From contig NC_091972.1 in the NCBI RefSeq assembly GCF_036711975.1, forward strand, positions 7,073,001-7,137,000: a stretch of 64,000 nucleotides of DNA, written 5' to 3'. The DNA comes from Onthophagus taurus (Eukaryota > Arthropoda > Insecta > Coleoptera > Scarabaeidae). Numbering within the stretch: the stretch's first letter is position 1; every line of letters starts with the position of its first letter. This document shows positions 1 to 11,570 of the stretch, piece after piece. The position numbers and the translations under genes were made by a program. The notes under the pieces were generated by a model. It was given only the letters and a program-made list of their open reading frames with translations, did not search any database and was not told the origin of the DNA.

Positions 1-106
1 CAAATGTGCAATGATTTAATAACCGCTTTAAGAACCCAAGTAAAAAAAAATCTTAGTTTATATTATTTTTTTATTCTACCATTGTTGACGATTTTTTTGC
101 TTGTAG

Positions 107-2659
107 TGTGATCTATTCCAAAAAGATTATGAAACTGAACGTGCTCTTAAGGAAACTATTTTAACGGAGAAAAACGCTGTAGTGGATGAATTGCAAATGT
201 TACAACATCGTAATATTCAGTTGATTGAAGAAGTTGATCAATTACGTGGAGGTTACGTTCCTGTTCGAGCTGAAGATGTTGCTTCAGCTCCTCCACCGGT
301 TAATAACTATGTAAGTATTAGTAATTATATTTTTAGACACTTTATTGTAGTGTAATATGTTGTTCCTCAAATCTTTTTAGGTGTGTTTGATTTCTTCTAA
401 CTTAAAATGAAGGGAAATCTACAATTTGAAAATTATAAGTTATTTTTATGTTTAAAATATTGATATTGTCGCCAATAGATACGAATGTAATTGAGCATAT
501 TGGTGCAAGAACAACTCACATGGGACAGCTCCATTATTTTTTGGTTGTCTCTCAAAATCCTAAAATTTCAAAAAAATTATAGGATTATGAGAATTCAAGT
601 TTTATTTCTGGCATTAAAGCTAAAAATAATCTCTTAAGATAAAAAAAAGCTCTCCTTGCAGACAGCTCTAATAAGCAGACATGTGTTATAAGCGGACAAA
701 AATCTTGAAACCAACCCCAAACTTATATTTTCATGTATAAATTTCTTTCCCATAAGCGGACATTATTTTTTTTTGCATAACAGGCAAATATTTTTAATAA
801 ACAGACGCGTAGGTAATGAGACGAACACATCAAAGTAATTTGTAATAGATATTTACCGGCATGTTTTCGGGGATTCCTCGTTTTACGAGTTTTGTTCGTT
901 TGCGTGTAACTTTGCGTTGAAATGGCTTCAAAGGTGGTAAAAAAACAGATGCTTATTAACTTTAACGTTAAATGTAGTAAAGGAGTGGGGATAGATAATG
1001 TAAAATAGCATTCTTCTGAGCATTCTGGAAAGGAATGAATGGTGGGATGGAGAATGTAGGGAGGCAAGGAGAAGATTGAGGCAGTGGCGGAGAGAAGAGG
1101 TTTTGGTGTACAGTTACAAGGAGACAATAAGAAGGTACAAAGAAGTATGTGGGACTAAGAAAAGAGAGTTGAGGTTGAGGGAGGCAGCAAAAATTAAGGA
1201 GATAAGACGGGAAGGGGATGTGTGGAGGTATTTGAAGAAGTTCAGGAAGGAAAAGGAGGAGCCTGCGGAATGGAGAAGTCACTTTATGAATTTGTTGGAA
1301 GGAGTAGAAGAAGGAGAATCAGCCTACTCAACTCCTCATACCAGATTTATGCGAAAATACTGCTGGGAAGATTGGAGGACGTCCAGAGACAGGAGAGACG
1401 AATGCAGATAAGAGAGGGAACATACAATGAAAGATATGGGGACATAATGACGGAGGGGCTTCGAAAATCCTTGATGAAGCAAGGGAGTTAGGTGATTCCT
1501 GGGCGGACGATGGTGTCGGCTCTGCGGAGAGGATTGGGAAACCCTAGAACATATGTTGAGAGGATGTAGCGAGTTAAGAGAAGAGAAAAGGAACCGGAGT
1601 CAGATTCTGGAAGAGGGGGGAGAGGGTTGGGGATGGATGAGGGAGGTGGTTGGGACGAGGGTAGGCAGGAAGAGGGGTGATTGGGGTAGTTGAATTTGGT
1701 TTGTCATATATTGTAATGAAAAAATTGTAAACTTTTAGTTGACAATAAAAACTCTTATATATTTAACTATTGACCAAAACCTCGATACAGAAGATAAGGA
1801 CTTGGAATTTTCGCTAGAGACAGAAAATGTTGTAATTAAGGCAAAAAAGGATGAAGTAAATGCAATCACATTTTATAACGAAGCATTGAATGTAATTTGC
1901 AAACTAAAATCATTCGTTATTCGCGAATAATTATACATAATAAGTATGTACTTTAATTTGAGTAGTCTTTTCTCATAAGCGAACAAAAGTAATTTCACTG
2001 CCACTGTCTGCTTATTAGAGCTTTCACTGTATTAAAAAAAATCGCGATTTTCCTTCATTTTAGAGTGTAATTTGAGCTTTATTTTGGGCAGTAATCACTC
2101 AACAATTAAAATGAAACAAATTGTATTGATTACTCTCAGCTATTGCTTATATATTTTGAAGTCGCTAACCTACTATATGTGCTGTGAAAAGAAAAAAAAT
2201 TTCTTCAACTATTTAACAAGAATTTCTTCAACAATTTTACTTTAAATTATATCTGGATGAACAAATTTTCTGAGCATTATTTTTAATTTTTTTTACAGCA
2301 AGAACAATCATCGCGTTACTTATGTCCAATTTGCGGCCAGAGATTCCGTTCTGGCCTTTTATTAGAAGATCACGTAGCATATTGCGAAATATAAATCAGA
2401 TAAAAATTATTAAAAATAGAATTAGAAATGGTATGAACGTTTTTTGATTGATTTTAACATCATTTTAAAAGCAGCATTTAATCAAACCTTTATTATGTTT
2501 TTAACTTGGTGTGATAAACGAAGTCTTTTTCTACAAATTTAATTTTAATATTTTTTGTTTTAGACGTATTTGTGTCCAAAATGCAGTTTCAGATTCACAA
2601 ACTATCCAACTTTAGCGAATCATGTGGAACAATGTCTTAAACTTTATGCACACCCATAG
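107..2659 (+). CDS. NEMO/optineurin-like ubiquitin-binding coiled-coil protein, 3' end with two alternative last exons
   Basis: Partial gene; its 5' part lies outside the window. Exon 107-310 (68 codons, phase 0 on both sides) encodes a charged coiled coil starting CDLFQKDYETERALKE, which resembles the CoZi/UBAN region of NEMO (IKK-gamma) and optineurin. After an intron invaded by transposons, exon 2299-2394 encodes a C2HC finger (CPICGQRF, then HVAYC) and a stop. A second exon, 2564-2659, starts in the same phase and encodes another finger (CPKCSFRF, then HVEQC) with its own stop; this one looks more like the vertebrate NEMO/optineurin finger. Known for the family: NEMO (fly Kenny) is the regulatory IKK subunit that binds ubiquitin chains in Imd signalling. 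The assignment to NEMO rather than optineurin is inferred. Poly(A) signals AATAAA lie near 3011 and 3044. Confidence 0.65.
659..2029 (+). mobile_element. pogo/Tigger-like DNA transposon remnant holding a nested LINE
   Basis: The right end, at about 2010-2029, is the reverse complement of CAGTGAAAGCTCTAATAAGC; the left end at 659 is a mutated copy, and a TA follows the right end. Just inside both ends is the motif ATAAGCGGACAAAA. A start near 919 reads MASKVVKKQ, like the basic N-terminus of pogo/Tigger transposases before the CENP-B helix-turn-helix. It is interrupted by the LINE at about 1010-1710. A 63-residue frame at 1739-1930 may be the transposase C-terminus. A deleted copy of the same family lies at 45727-46079. 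The element sits in an intron of the NEMO-like gene and is inactive. Confidence 0.7.
1010..1710 (+). mobile_element. Non-LTR retrotransposon (LINE) fragment, internally deleted
   Basis: Frames here read WWDGECREARRRLRQWRRE, then a charged stretch RYKEVCGTKKREL, typical of the segment before the reverse transcriptase in insect LINEs. A short piece LLNSSYQIYAKILLGRLE resembles the start of a reverse-transcriptase block. It is followed directly by C-terminal sequence (ERYGDIMTEGL, then MLRGCSELREEKRN in another frame). Most of the reverse transcriptase between these pieces is missing, and the frame changes several times. It is inserted in the pogo-like element and is therefore younger than it. 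Confidence 0.7.
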
Positions 2660-3425
2660 AAATCCAGTCGAAATGAGTCGAAAGAATATATAATGTTGTG
2701 AATAGATATGTGTTGTATTTTTGCTGTTTATATTAATTTTATTTTCGACTCTGTATAAATAGTTTTGTAATGAATAATGATACATATTTTTTTAATGATA
2801 TAGATGTTTTCAAATAATGTCGTTTTTAATGTAGGCTGAAAATATAATATGATCTTAATAATATGTAACTATAAATCTGTATTCCTTTATTAACTTCAGT
2901 TAAAATACTTTATGATTAATGAAAAATAATAACTTACGTATATATTTAGTTTATCTATTTTTTTCATTTGATGTGATACATTAACAAAGCTTATTTATTA
3001 CGTCATCTATAATAAAGGTTGTTAATAAAGTATAAAATGTTATAAATAAAGTTGGTTTAAACTCGCAAATAAATATAATAATCGATTATATATATTTTTT
3101 ACCAACATAACCTAAAAATAATTTCAAATTTTAATGTCATTTTTAGGACCAATGGGACGTTAGAGTTTTCCCCTTCCATTTTATATTTGAACCCCCACCA
3201 AGCTTTTTTCTTTAAGCAGAGCCACCTAATAACCAGCTGTTAGTGTATAAAAATGACGGTTGGCACACTAGGTTTTTAGAGGTCATGTTTATGAAGAAAT
3301 TTCCGTTCGTTATCTCTTAAATTTTCATCAATTTAAGGTAAAATTGTATTATTAAATCGCGTTCACGTCGCGTGCGAATATGAAAATTACGTTTGAAATC
3401 AGTTATCTGTTGAAAAAAGTAAAAA
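2660..3425. other. 3' UTR of the NEMO-like gene and promoter region of the next gene
   Basis: AT-rich sequence without a credible frame. AATAAA hexamers near 3011 and 3044 probably end the upstream transcript. The next coding start is at 3426, so its promoter must lie between about 3060 and 3400. I see no convincing TATA box. Confidence 0.5.
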
Positions 3426-6400
3426 ATGTGCGAGCAGGTCTTTGACCCGCCAATTATTGGATTCGATATTGAAACGATTAAGTTGTCTTTAGAACGAAGT
3501 AAACGGTTAAAATTATTTCTTGATAACGTTGAAAGTTTGATTAACATTCGGACGAGTACCCCATTAAAAGGTCGAAAAGATTTTCGTTGGGATAATATTT
3601 GTAAAGAAGCTTTTAAGATGATGGCGTCAGCCGCCAAAATTATTGATAACGATAGCGGTTACATTTCGAATCATCAAGAATCAAATTCAACAGATATATA
3701 TCAAGAAACAATGTCTCATAATACTAAAGATAAATTTGTGTATATGAATGAGGACGCTTTATTAGAAAAACCCATTAGTTCTGATCAATCGAGAATTGAA
3801 GATTCTGTTAGTTGTGAAGAAACTGAATGTTTTCCCGGTTTAAAAGACTCCATGGACGAAGAATCTGGAATATCAGAAGAAACCAATGTAAGCCCTTTCA
3901 TTTCAAATATTGACCCAATTGTTTTAACCGAGGAAACATTAGAAAAAATTGTTCAAAGTGTACCTAAAATAGATTTAATTACGGAAAACTGTGATAATGA
4001 CTCAAATGCTGAAAATAATGCAAATTACTTAAATATTCATTCAAGAACAGCTACCCTATTATCTTTATCAATACTTGATAAAAATAAAGAAAAAGAAGTA
4101 GCAAAATCTGTCGAAAAATCTATTGAAGAGCCCCAAAAAAGTTCGTATAAAAATGTACAGTTGTTTAATATAATTCAAACACCTCAAAAATCGTATAAAA
4201 ATCCAATAAATCCCAACTTTAGTCCTGATTTATTCTCCGATAACGAATTAGATACTTCGCAAAATTCTCCAATTCCAAAAGTGGAGTTTAAAGAAAAGTA
4301 TATTTTGAGACAAGATAGAAAATTATATCGTAGAGCTAAAGAAATGTTAATCGGGGTTCCACCTCCTATTTGTTTACAACATGTTAATTTAAATGTCAGT
4401 GATATGCTCAAAAGATACGAAGAAAATAAACATTTAATTTTAACGAAAGAAGAAGTTGAGGAGAAAAACTTGAAAGGTGAAAGCAGCTCAAAAAATTGTG
4501 AAGCAACTTTCTTAATCACCCAAAATGGATTTGAATCTATCAGAAAAGAATTTCCAAGTGTTTTGGAAGAAAGATATTATGGACTACAGTAAGTCAAATT
4601 GTTTATATTATTTTATTTATATTTTAAAACATGATATAACATAATTCATCATTCTCTGTTAATCTTGCCAACTATGACTAACTTTTTGTTAATAGCAGTT
4701 TTTAACATGTTAGTGTTTACATTACATAAATTATACAGGTAACTGGCAGATAAATGTATTTATTGAAATGCATTATTATAGAAGAGCTCATTTGCAATTG
4801 ATTAAGTCAAATATGCCTTATACAAAGTTAGATAGTTTAGGAGTTATTTCAATTTTTTGATTTTTGTACATTTTCAGTATACAGTGCGTTTCAAAAGTAA
4901 CGGATAAATTCGATAAAATCATTACAAACAATTTATGAAAAAATCGCTGAAATGGGTCTAAAGATTTAAATTTTTTGCAATTTTTGGTGTATACTTTAAA
5001 TTTTTTCCAACATTTTTAAACGAGTTATGACGTCATCCAAGTTTTTTTTTTAATGGAACACCTCATTTTTTATATCGGAATTTGAAAGACGATTTTTTTT
5101 AATTATGTACAATAAATATTAATAACGGTTACATTAGAAAATTTTCGAGAAAAATTGATTTAAATTTCATTATTTCCCATTCATTTGATATAGAAAATAG
5201 CAGTAGCAGTGCGTAACCATGGCAACCAATTGTTTTGATTTTACATTTCCAAGTGTCAAAATTCAATTTGAAACAGTTTATTGTGCGTTAATGAGATTAT
5301 TTTGAGTAGTATTGTGGAGTTTCTTGTGTTAATTGTTGTTATTCATTGTTATTTGTTGCTATTTGTTGTTATTCATCGCTATTCGTTGTTATTTTTTTGT
5401 TGTTTTGTTTTTGTTGTGACTTAAGTTAATTTTTAAACAATTAAAAACAACTAATTTTTTATGAGCGTCTATTTCAAAATTTCAATAATACATTTGGCGT
5501 ACAAATTATGTTAAAAACTTCCCTGTTTTATAATCTTTCAAATGAGGTACTAAGCAGGGGTAAATGTCTTTCCAATTAGCTAATAATAAGATAAGCATTG
5601 ACGAATGTATAATTTTGACAACTTCTCCCAAAGTTAAAAAAATTCAAAATCGATTATTTATAAAAACGTTAATTCCTGATTAAGTGAGTACAATAAATCC
5701 TGAGGTTGACATTCATTAATTCATGGGATAACAATTGGAGTGAATACAATTTTTATAGCTGGAAAAAGGTATCCAAAAGAAGGTATATTTAACATTATTC
5801 ATAAATAGAGAATTTGCTAATCGAGTATTAAGTAATTAATAATAATTTTTTGTTTGTTTAGTTATAACCGAAGTAAACTTTCGGAAGAAATGGAACAATT
5901 AGCAATGAAATACGCTTCAAAATATATTGGTTCCGAAACACAATCATCTTGTACAGTATTTCGAACAAATTTCCCATCTAGTCCATCAAAAGTATCCAAT
6001 AAACTTCGTTGGACAATAAAATCCCCTGGAAAAAGACTTAGCCATTTAGCAAGACGTAGAATAACATTTTCCAGCGCAACTCTCCAAGCGCAAACGCGAC
6101 AAATAGCAGTCGATCCCAGTCGATTAAAAGTTTTATCACGAAATCGAAGCCCGTTAAAGAAATCACCACGTAAAACACCCAAAAAAAGTCCAACGAAAAA
6201 AATCAAAACCCCCTCCAGTTCGGCAAAGAAAAAATTATCACTTCAAATACGTTTAATGGCCGAACAAATGCCTGGATCTTCAAAAATCGCCAATACAAAA
6301 CGCGCTTTATTTCAAAGTCCCGAGAAAGGCATGAAGAATAGTTGCGGTGGAAGTACGAATAAAGTCCATCAAGTTCATCATGTTTTAAGTCAAACCGTAA

Positions 6401-7665
6401 CGAGTAAAGATTCGATTTCACCGTTTCGACGAAGAACGAATTTAAAATGCGTTTTATTCGCTTCCCCGACGAAATCATCGCCTTCTAAAATTGGAAATAA
6501 ACGAAAACGTACCGATTCGGAAACTGTACATCCTTCAAAACTGCCGAGATCGTTTTCGTTAAGTGAAGTTAATGAAAACAAACAAATTAACCACAGTTTG
6601 GTTAGAGTTAAAAGTGAAGCTTTTATTCGAAGTCCCGCACAACGAATTGAATTAAGTGAAACACACAAAAAGGTAAAAATTGGTGATTTACAATCATCTT
6701 TTATTTTATTTGTTATATTATTTAATGCATATTTCGCAAATTCGTCTGAAGAGACTTAATTAAACCCGAATGCTTCTAGGTCTAGTGTTGGTTCTAGTTT
6801 TATTTTAATGAGATATACACAACAATCAAACGCTGAATAACGATTAGGACTAGAACTAACACTAGCATTAGAACTAATACTAAACCTACACCTTTTAGGG
6901 AGTCTGGAAACAGTCTGGTTTAGCCATTTGAAGCGACGTACAGGTAAACCTGAATGTTTCTAGTTCTAGGTCTAGTGTTAGTTTAATAAAAATATACAGC
7001 AATCTAGCGCTGAATAACAATTTAAACATACTGATGTATTAGTATGAGTGTATATGAGTATATAAGTTGGTTTCTATCTATTAGCTGTAACATTTATATT
7101 TAAATATACTGATGTATATTTAAATAGATAAATATTTTATCCGTTATATCGAGATTTGACTATAATTTTATTTATTTTCTTTGTTTAGAAATTACTTTGG
7201 GCAATTTACGAAACACTGCGTGCTCAAAAAATTAATATGTCTCATCCAAATTACAAACAATATGCAGGAGTCCTTTGCAGAGTTACAAAAAGATATCTTC
7301 CGGATTTATCAGCGAATGCTCCGCGTCCGGAAGGTGGGACAAGTGAACGAATGTTAAAGATAGCCCGTTTACATGTAGGTGCCGTTTTACAAGGAAAATC
7401 GGTCGATGAAATCGTTCAAGAGTACGAACAAAGAAGATTAAAAACTTTAAAGCCGTCCGGTTACGTTTCTCTTGAAAATGTGAAAAAAATGGATGTTTCA
7501 CAAGCGAAAGAAAACGTTTTAAAAGAAAATGATGTTAATTTAAAAGATAGAGATAACGTTTTAAAAGATAGAGTTAATGTTCAAAGTGTAGGTGTAAATT
7601 TGGTAAATAGAGAGGTGAAAAAAGTTGATAGAATTGATAAAGTTCGGAAGGTTATTAATTTTTAA
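3426..7665 (+). CDS. Nuclear protein rich in CDK sites, tentatively MTBP-like replication factor
   Basis: Three exons: 3426-4588, 5862-6672 and 7189-7665; phases agree (2 then 0), giving about 816 residues. Exon 1 is acidic and low in complexity. Exon 2 is basic and full of S/T-P-x-K/R sites (SPGKR, SPLKK, SPRK, TPKKSPTKK, SPEKG, SPTK) and nuclear localisation signals such as KRKR. The only domain-like part is C-terminal, about residues 659-730: KLLWAIYETLRAQKIN, then HPNYKQY, then RYLPDL and MLKIARLHV. Its helix pattern and the Y/F-L-x-D-L and H positions resemble my recollection of the MTBP C-terminal domain (Sld7-like partner of Treslin in origin firing). That match is from memory and needs a profile search. 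No N-terminal homology was recognised. Introns contain only repeats. Confidence 0.55.
4589..5861. other. Intron 1 of the MTBP-like gene
   Basis: No coding sequence recognised. At about 4881 a block beginning CAGTGCGTTTCAAAAGTAAC looks like one end of a repeat, but no partner end was found. At about 5325-5405 there is an imperfect microsatellite of TTGTTATT-type units. Confidence 0.5.
6760..6990. repeat. CTAGTTCTAG palindromic interspersed repeat, copy 1
   Basis: Dense GTTCTAG/CTAGAAC words appear in both orientations around CCGAATG-type ends and a GCTGAATAACA core. The same words recur at 13860-14165, 14868-14967, 15515-15585 and 28835-28925. It lies in intron 2 (6673-7188) of the MTBP-like gene. 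No coding sequence; probably a non-autonomous DNA element. Confidence 0.6.
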
Positions 7666-8065
7666 AAAATTTTATTGATAAATGTAAGTGCTCAGTTTCT
7701 TTACAATTCAAATATTAGAACGTATCTTTAATTTTACTGTTCGTTCCGATTGATTTTTTAATACCTCATAGGTTTATTTTATAAAATAAAAAATTTATCA
7801 CAATGTGTTTATAAAAAAATAAAATCTTTTTGTATTTAATAAATAAATTTTAATAATATCGAATATTTATAATTTTTATAAATTTACAACAACTTTTTGT
7901 CACTTTCCTGTAGTGTTTAATAAAAAGATAAGATAAGCTTTATTTTTCGTATCAACATTTAATACGATTGCAGTTGTATATTTTTAATGAGATCACTGCG
8001 AATTGATCCTTAACAAGGTAATTTTATACAAAGAATTTGGTTTTGTTGAATTTTAATAAACAAGA
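7666..8065. other. Intergenic region between the MTBP-like gene and the first CIB gene
   Basis: AT-rich 3' UTR sequence followed by a presumptive promoter. Several AATAAA hexamers occur between 7790 and 7850. Nothing else recognised. Confidence 0.5.
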
Positions 8066-9951
8066 ATGGGTGGAAATACAAGTTTAATGACCAAAGAACG
8101 GTTACAAGATTATATCGAATTAACTTATTTGAATAAATCGGAAATAATGAGGTAAATAAATAAATTATAAGTCATTTTGATCACTTACTTTATTGTTTTC
8201 AGTTTATATAATAAATTTAATGAGTTAAAATATCCTTATGATGAAAACATTTTTCAACGTCGAGTTGAATTTGAAGAAATTTGTACTATTTTACCACAAA
8301 TAAAGGTAAGTATAACAATTTTATTTGTTGAAAAATAATTTTACAGAAATAGCATGCAGGGCGGTACAAAAGCGTGGTTTTTAACTAAACCATAGAGTTT
8401 TGGTGAAATTTTATAATTGCTTGTAGGCTAAGTTTGTTTGGCTCATCTGGTATTATTTCATTCCATGATTTTACTAACGCAGATTTCAACGTTTTGGCAT
8501 CTGTTATTTTACACAGCTGAATACAATGCTCCAAATCTTCCAAACATGTTCAATCGGATTTATAAGTAGGATTCCCAATACTTTTGTGTTCATATCGGTC
8601 CATACTGCCATCAATGAACACCAGTTTTCTTCCTGCTACAGCTTCCCAAACGGTTCTTGCTTGTACAGACTATTTAGACACAATCGCGGTATGGTCGGCT
8701 AATTTTGGTACAAAACTTCATAATTTAATGCTGTCAGTAGACTTAAAACTGGAGATACAAGATACTAACATTGTTTCAAATTGTTTAGCATATAAAAGTT
8801 TCATTAATGACCAAAGATTGGAATGGATAAAGGCTTTGTTTAAAGTGATCCACAACAAATCGTTATCATTATTATTGCTGCCGGGCTGAGAGGAGTGGTC
8901 TGTCAGGAAGCCTGAGAGCGACTTTAGATCCGCTTTGCTGAGGCATAAAACCTCTTTGGTTTTGTTTTGTCTATGACCTGGAACCTCTTTGCAGCGTAAA
9001 ACTACCTTTGAGGCCTCCCAACTATTGATTACTAGTTTTAAGTGGCTTTTTTGTAGTCCACAACCGGGTTGGAGTTCAATGAAGGGCGTTTTCGCTGCCT
9101 CTTTGGCCATCTTGTCCACCTTTTCATTGCCATCAATGTCTCTATGACCTGGAACCCACCATAACGCAACATTATTGCCCCTAGCGAGTTCTCTCAGGTT
9201 ACTGGTACACTCTCTGATCAGTGCAGAGTCATAACTGTAGGCCTGAATTGCCTTTAGGTCGGTTTGACTGTCTGTGAAAATGTTTATGGATGCACCTTTT
9301 TCTAGGTTCAAAACTTTCATCATCCTATTTCCGCTTGCTCATTGATTTTTATCGATGCTGATACTTGACTCATGATGCAGATCAAGTACAAAACTGACCA
9401 CGTCGTTAACGGATTTAATTAATTTATATATTATTTTTGTTTTAAGTGTAACCCATTTGCCGATCGAATTCGTTGGGTGTTTTCATCACTTAAAGATGAC
9501 CGCTTTTCTTTTGAAGATCTATTAGATTTTTGTTCTGTGATGTCCGAAAATTGTCCAACAAACGTTAAGGCTTTGTGGGCGTTCCGAATTTTTGGTAAAA
9601 ACCTTTTTTAGTTTAAACCTTTTTAATTAAATCAAGTTCCGTTTTAGATTTTAAAGATGAAAGAGCATTAAACAAAGATGACTTTATAGAAATCATAGAT
9701 AGATTAACGTATATAGATAGAAAAGCATTTAAAAATCAAATGAAAAATCAACAGATTATCGATGACGATAAGAAAAGGATTATCGATATTGTAAGTTGAC
9801 AAGTATAATTTATTTTTATTTGTGTTAAATATTTTTTTAGTTGTTAGAGGCAATGGATATAGAACAAAATGGAAGTATTGGACCGTTGGAATTTGAACAT
9901 GCAATAGGAAAAATGTCTGATTTTGGAAACTCTTTCACTTTTAGGATTTAA
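8066..9951 (+). CDS. Calcium and integrin-binding (CIB) family EF-hand protein, copy A
   Basis: Five exons: 8066-8151, 8203-8305, 9447-9594, 9648-9790 and 9841-9951, with matching phases (2,0,1,0); 196 residues, close to the usual ~190. The start MGGNTSLMTKERL has Gly2 in a myristoylation context, as in CIB1. FSFEDLLDFCSVMS matches the CIB segment FEDFLDLLSVFS, and the C-terminus DFGNSFTFRI matches DFASSFKIVL. Of the two C-terminal EF loops, the first (DFKDERALNKDD) has Lys at position 3 and Asp at 12, so it is degenerate. The second (DIEQNGSIGPLE) looks able to bind calcium. CIB proteins are small calcium/magnesium sensors that bind integrin tails and, in hair cells, TMC channels. Copy B follows 257 bp downstream. 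Intron 2 carries a LINE. Confidence 0.85.
8718..9345 (-). mobile_element. LINE fragment with RNase H domain in a CIB intron
   Basis: The minus-strand frame reads FTDSQTDLKAIQ, then LWWVPGHRDIDGNEKVDKMA: the Asp and His-x-x-x-x-Gly signatures of the RNase H domain in Jockey/CR1/I-type LINEs. It continues VINSWEASKVVLR and then ends in a GCTGCCGGGCTG/(AAT)n junction at about 8866-8886. That junction is also seen at 57425-57445 and marks another retroelement's 3' tail. The catalytic and reverse-transcriptase parts upstream are missing. A related fragment on the other strand lies at 39400-39990. Confidence 0.75.
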
Positions 9952-10207
9952 AATTATTAATTGGTTAAATAATATAAAATAAATTGTATATTTTGTTTAT
10001 TTAGTTTATTTATATTTTTATCTGTATATCAAATAATTCATTCATTTAATAAGATAAAGCCTCTAAACCTCATTTATTAGATTCTATTAAAAATGTTATC
10101 TCGAGTTGGAATTATTTGATTGAGCAATCCGTTTTCGATATCGATAAATTTTACCAAACAGTTCCAATTGGCGTCGACAACACTCGATTGTGTTAACTTT
10201 TGTAATT

Positions 10208-11194
10208 ATGGGCTCTTCTCAAAGTATCCAAATACCCAAATCAAAAATGGAAGATTATTTAAAATGGACTTATTTGAACGAGAAAGAAATTTTGACGTAA
10301 CATTTGTTTTTAGTAGGTATTTCTTTTTTAAGCAATATTTTATTTTAGTTTGTACGAAAAATTTGAAAGTTGTTTTTATACAAATCGGGATCCAAATTTT
10401 ATCTTAGAACAACGTATTCACGTCAAGGAAATTTTTGAAAAAATCGCACAAATAAAGGTAAGATAAAGTTTTGTATTTATAAGACTATAACAAATTTATT
10501 TTTTAGTATAATATATTTTGTGATCGCATCATAATCGTATTCTCCTCAAAACAAGACGGTTGTTTTTCTTTTGAAGATCTTTTAGATTTTTTTTCAGTTA
10601 TGTCAGATAAATGTCCAGTTCAGGTTAAAGCTAGATGGGCCTATAAATTATTCGGTAAACTTAATTTATGTTAATTCTTTCTGTAATCAAAATTCTTTTT
10701 TCTTCAGATTTTAATAATCAAAAAGAAATAAATCCTGATGATATAAGAGTGTTAATCAAAAGATTAACAAGTTCTAATAGTGATCAAAAACTTTCTGATG
10801 ATGATGTGGAAAATATTTTACAAGTGGTAATACAGTTTATGATACGGTGTTCCTAAATTATGTATGGGTCATAAATTTAGATTATTTTTGAGCTCAACAT
10901 TCGTCATCAAGTTAGACATCCACTTCACACAGCCACTCATTAGTGACACATAAATAATCAATTGAGGTGATAGCACAAAATAAAAATACAAAAAGTTGAC
11001 ACAAATTTGGCCACAATAGTTTTAATTTAGGAACACCTGCGCGAAAGATCTAGATTGTTAAAGACCAAAAAATAATGTTTTAGATTATGAGTAAGATGGA
11101 TGTTGAAGATAACAATTCAATTGGCTGTCATGAATTCGAACATGTTTTAAAAAATTTAAGTCATTTTGAAAGCGCCTTTACTTGTGAACCATAA
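10208..11194 (+). CDS. Calcium and integrin-binding (CIB) family EF-hand protein, copy B
   Basis: Five exons: 10208-10296, 10349-10457, 10507-10654, 10708-10826 and 11084-11194; exon phases match copy A, and the product is 191 residues. It starts MGSSQSIQIPKSKMEDYLKW, with Gly2 in a myristoylation context. FSFEDLLDFFSVMSDKCPVQ is very close to copy A, so this is a local duplication. The EF loops are DFNNQKEINPDD (positions 1, 3, 5 and 12 are D, N, Q, D, plausible) and DVEDNNSIGCHE (well formed). The C-terminus HFESAFTCEP differs from the DFASSFKI type, so partner binding may have shifted. The last intron holds a small inverted-repeat element. Confidence 0.85.
10845..11038. mobile_element. Short inverted-repeat element (MITE)
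   Basis: GGTGTTCCTAAATTA at the left end is mirrored by TAATTTAGGAACACC at the right end, about 194 bp apart, with a TA before the left end. No coding sequence. The ends resemble those of the 676-bp element at 43139-43814 (GGCTGTTTCTAAATT), suggesting related TA-targeting elements. It lies in the last intron of CIB copy B. Confidence 0.65.
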
Positions 11195-11570
11195 TAACGG
11201 GTGTTTAATAAATAATAATTTAGAGTTTAGAGAGAAACAACTCAACCTTAAAATTGTGATAAAAATTGTACCCCTCTGGTTTTTTATTGATTGAATAACC
11301 GATATTTATTTTTAACAATGTTTGACTATAGGTTTTTATTAGATACAGAGTTATAGATATTTATTATTTTCTATTTGACTATTTCATGTTATTTTAAATT
11401 TTTTGCAGCACTAGGCATGTATCTATATTTGTTAAAAGGTGTTTTATTGATATTTATATTTTATAATAAATTAGAAATTAATTTATTGTTTAAAAAACGA
11501 CCACAAAAAACGATAACAAAACAGGATACACAAAAAAATATTGACAAAATACATAAAACATATCACGAGG

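Noticed and set aside
723-1282. Two minus-strand frames of 134 and 104 codons
   Set aside because: They run antisense to the LINE and pogo-like sequence and have the low-complexity composition of a shadow frame.
10120-10407. 95-codon plus-strand frame over the start of CIB copy B
   Set aside because: It is in another frame than the CIB exons and runs through an intron.
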